From Azospirillum thermophilum (GTDB lineage: Bacteria > Pseudomonadota > Alphaproteobacteria > Azospirillales > Azospirillaceae): DNA of 64,000 bases. Numbering within the stretch: the first letter of the stretch is position 1; every line of letters begins with the position of its first letter. The stretch lies in NCBI RefSeq assembly GCF_003130795.1, contig NZ_CP029357.1, positions 248,001-312,000 of the forward strand, read 5' to 3'. A program made the translations under genes and the position numbers. The notes beneath the pieces were generated by a model, which made no database searches, was not told the DNA's origin, and was given only the letters and a program-made list of their open reading frames with translations. Shown here piece after piece: positions 61,880-64,000 of this stretch.

Positions 61880-62872
61880 ATGACCGTCGAGGACCGGAAG
61901 CTGCCGCTGTCCGCCCACCGGCTGTTCGCCACCCGCGACCTGGACGAGGCGCGCGACCGCATCGCGCAGGCCTACAAGCCGCACCGGCTGAACTTCGCGG
62001 CGCCCGGCCAGCCGCTCGACACCGAGTTCCGCCGGGTGTCGGTGGGCAGCGCCTCGCTGAACCTGCTGCGCTACGGCGCCGACGTGGTGATCGAGCCGGG
62101 GGCGCTGGAGTCCTTCTACCTGATCCAGATTCCGCTGGCCGGGCGCTGCGAGATCGACCATGGCGGCCGGACGGTCGGCAGCGACGCCGCGGTCGCCAGC
62201 ATCGTCTCCCCTACCCGGCCGGTGACGATGCGCTGGGGGGCCGACTGCGACCAGCTGATGCTGCAGATCGAGCGCAAGGCGCTGGAGCGCTTCATGGAGG
62301 ACGCCTATCAGGTGACGGTGCGCGACCCGCTGGTCTTCGACCCGGCACTGCCGCTGGAGACCGGCTGCGGGGCGAGCCTGAAGAACCTGCTGCTGTTCAT
62401 CGGCACGGAGTTCGACCGCGGCAGCCCGGTCGCCACCACCCCGGCCGTGGCGAACCAGCTGACCGCCGCGGCGGTGTCGCTGCTGCTGGCCGGGCAGCCC
62501 AACAGCTATTCGACGGCGCTGGCGCCCGGCCGGTCCGCCGCCGCCCCCACCCACCTGAAGCGGGCGCTGGACTATATGGAGGCCAACCTCGACCAGCCGG
62601 TGACGCTGGCGCAGATCGTCCAGGCCTCCGGCGTCAGCATGCGGGCGCTGTTCGACAGCTTCCACCGCTTCCGCAACTGCACGCCGATGGCCTATCTGAA
62701 GGCGCGGCGGCTGGAGAAGGCGCGCGCCCAGCTCGCCGCCGGCGGGGCGCCCTCGGTGACCGAGGCGGCGCTGGCCTGGGGCTTCAGCCATTTCGGGAAT
62801 TTCGCCGCCGACTACAAGCGCGCCTTCGGCGAATCCCCGTCGGAAACGCTGCGGCGGGCGAGAGGGCGCTGA
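61880..62872 (+). CDS. AraC-family transcriptional activator
   Basis: 330 residues. The N-terminal half is a cupin-like sensing domain of the AndR/benABC-regulator group (SLNLLRYGADVVIEPGALES; FYLIQIPLAGRCEIDHGGRT). The C-terminal double HTH is at ~235-325: LDQPVTLAQIVQASGVSMRA, LFDSFHRFRNCTPMAYLKAR and VTEAALAWGFSHFGNFAADY, ending FGESPSETLRR. Divergent from the six-gene oxidative operon, it is the likely activator in response to the aromatic substrate. Start at 61880, after the direct repeats. Confidence 0.9.
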   Translation: MTVEDRKLPLSAHRLFATRDLDEARDRIAQAYKPHRLNFAAPGQPLDTEFRRVSVGSASLNLLRYGADVVIEPGALESFYLIQIPLAGRCEIDHGGRTVGSDAAVASIVSPTRPVTMRWGADCDQLMLQIERKALERFMEDAYQVTVRDPLVFDPALPLETGCGASLKNLLLFIGTEFDRGSPVATTPAVANQLTAAAVSLLLAGQPNSYSTALAPGRSAAAPTHLKRALDYMEANLDQPVTLAQIVQASGVSMRALFDSFHRFRNCTPMAYLKARRLEKARAQLAAGGAPSVTEAALAWGFSHFGNFAADYKRAFGESPSETLRRARGR

Positions 62873-63043
62873 GACTTCGACCGACCGGCGGTCGCCGTGG
62901 AAAATCTGTGCCCCTTGAGCAAGATCAATTGCACCCCACCCTATATGGCCTAACACTTTCGGCTATGGACCCGTCACCCTCAGTAGCCCGGCCTATCGTC
63001 GGCGCCGCTGCGGCGTTTTGATATCGCCTTCGGGAGAATAGCC

Positions 63044-64000
63044 GTGATTAGCAACTGGTTCGGCAATCTGAAACTTGCGTACAAGATCGCCATTCCGATG
63101 ACGATGTTGTTCCTGGCTATCGGGGCTATTCTTTTCCATGGGGAAAAGAGCCTGACGGAATTGAACAATGCAACCAACAATCTTGGAGCAACAACCGTAA
63201 AACGCCAGCAGCTCGCCTTCGAGACCTGGGCCTGGCTGAACGGGGCCGCCGTCGCCGAGAAGAACACGATCCTGGAGACCGACGAGGCCAAGCGGCGCGA
63301 GAGCATCGAGATCTTCCGCAGCCGCATGGCGAACGCGGTGAAGGCGTCGCAGGAGATCGTGCATTACGCCCCCAACGCCGACCGCCGCAAGGTGCTGGAG
63401 GAGCTGGCCGCCGCCGTCGCCGCCTACGAGCAGACGGCCGGCCGGGCGATGGCGCTGGCCTTCGACGGCAAGACCATGGAGGCGCAGCGCCTGTCCGACG
63501 GCGAGGGCCGCGCGGTGCGCGCCAAGGCCTCGGAACTGGTCGAGAACGTCGTGGCCTTCAACAAGGCGGCGGTGAGCAAGGCGATCGCCGACACCGACCT
63601 GCTGGCGGCCGAGGCCAAGCGGTCGATGCTGACGGTGGCCGCGGTCGGGCTGGTCCTGTCCATCGGGCTGATGGTGTGGATCCTGAGCCGCATGGTCCTT
63701 CGCCCGCTGAGCGGCATGACCGCCGCCATGCAGACCATCGCCGCCGGCAATCTGGACCTGGCGGTCGAGGGGACGCAGCGGCGCGACGAGGTGGGAGCGC
63801 TCGCCCGCTCGCTGCAGGTGTTCAAGGACACCGGGCTCGCCATGCGCCGGATGCAGGCGGAGCAGGAGCAGGAGAAGGCGGCGGCCGAGGCGCGCCGCAA
63901 GGCGGAGCTGCACGAGCTGGCCACCGGCTTCGAGCGGGCGGTACAGGGTATCGTCGAGACCGTCGCCAACGCGGCGTCGGAGATGCAGCGGGCGGCGGCC
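63044..64000 (+). CDS. methyl-accepting chemotaxis protein, N-terminal part (3' end outside window)
   Basis: 319 residues visible; no stop before the right edge. A GTG start at 63044 follows GGGAGA. A short cytoplasmic segment precedes helix 1 (KIAIPMTMLFLAIGAILF), then a ~150-residue periplasmic four-helix-bundle-type domain, helix 2 (SMLTVAAVGLVLSIGLMVWI) and a HAMP domain (RMVLRPLSGMTAAMQTIAAG; RRDEVGALARSLQVFKDT) leading into a coiled coil rich in Glu, Gln and Ala. The methyl-accepting and signalling domains should follow downstream. The ligand is unknown. It lies 171 bp after the AraC gene on the same strand and may be independent of it. Confidence 0.9.
   Translation, partial: MISNWFGNLKLAYKIAIPMTMLFLAIGAILFHGEKSLTELNNATNNLGATTVKRQQLAFETWAWLNGAAVAEKNTILETDEAKRRESIEIFRSRMANAVKASQEIVHYAPNADRRKVLEELAAAVAAYEQTAGRAMALAFDGKTMEAQRLSDGEGRAVRAKASELVENVVAFNKAAVSKAIADTDLLAAEAKRSMLTVAAVGLVLSIGLMVWILSRMVLRPLSGMTAAMQTIAAGNLDLAVEGTQRRDEVGALARSLQVFKDTGLAMRRMQAEQEQEKAAAEARRKAELHELATGFERAVQGIVETVANAASEMQRAAA

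Overview
The window is very GC-rich and densely coding. Gene content (reductive pyrimidine catabolism, type-B PutA with a divergent Lrp-family regulator, several solute-binding-protein transporters, HisKA_2 histidine kinase, chemotaxis receptor) points to a free-living, plant- or soil-associated alphaproteobacterium of the Rhodospirillales, most like Azospirillum. That assignment rests on protein resemblance and gene order only. I saw no rRNA, tRNA, replication or partition gene, so I cannot say which replicon this is.

Layout. 1-2.8 kb: end of a 3-hydroxyacyl-CoA-dehydrogenase-type gene, a beta-keto acid cleavage enzyme and a branched-chain-amino-acid-type binding protein. 2.8-6.9 kb: amino-sugar uptake and wall recycling (PTS EIICB NagE, MurQ) divergent from a GntR/UTRA regulator and a HAD phosphatase. 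7-10.5 kb: glycosyltransferase, Wzx-like flippase, FCD-type GntR regulator, two small unknown genes. 10.6-12.8 kb: NagA and a SIS-type glucosamine-6-phosphate deaminase, whose promoter carries the same AGTGGTAT-type half-sites as the murQ/gntR promoter. 13.3-19.4 kb: complete reductive pyrimidine pathway (PreT, PreA, beta-ureidopropionase-type amidohydrolase, dihydropyrimidinase) with a TetR regulator. 19.5-22.7 kb: a secreted polysaccharide-lyase-like protein, a LOV-like histidine kinase and a broken HTH gene. 22.7-32.9 kb: a deoxyribose/pentose operon (DeoC, sugar ABC transporter, DUF4432, two sugar kinases) divergent from DeoR. 33.3-48.9 kb: a long co-directional stretch with a catalytically dead ABC exporter fused to a cyclic-nucleotide-binding domain, a Yej/Dpp-type importer, and a six-gene glycosyltransferase/phosphatase/deacetylase operon. 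49-53.5 kb: Lrp regulator and PutA. 53.7-55.1 kb: intact ISAs1-family element with a 10-bp target duplication. 55.3 kb: a two-repeat orphan CRISPR. 55.6-62.9 kb: a six-gene oxidative operon with StyA-type monooxygenase, flavin reductase, SDR and cyclase-family hydrolase, divergent from an AraC regulator, read here as an indole/isatin pathway. 63-64 kb: start of a chemotaxis receptor.

Three observations stand out. First, a ~105-nt element with three conserved hairpins occurs in three separate intergenic places (22.5, 32.9 and 53.5 kb), with paired base changes that keep the stems; it looks like an undescribed structured RNA or repeat family. Second, the 1020-residue protein at 33.3 kb keeps an ABC-exporter fold but has lost every ATPase motif and appears to carry three copies of one NBD segment. 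Third, the four frame breaks in the window (GntR regulator, HTH protein, DUF4432 twice) are each repaired by adding one G to a G-run, which argues for homopolymer sequencing error rather than gene decay.
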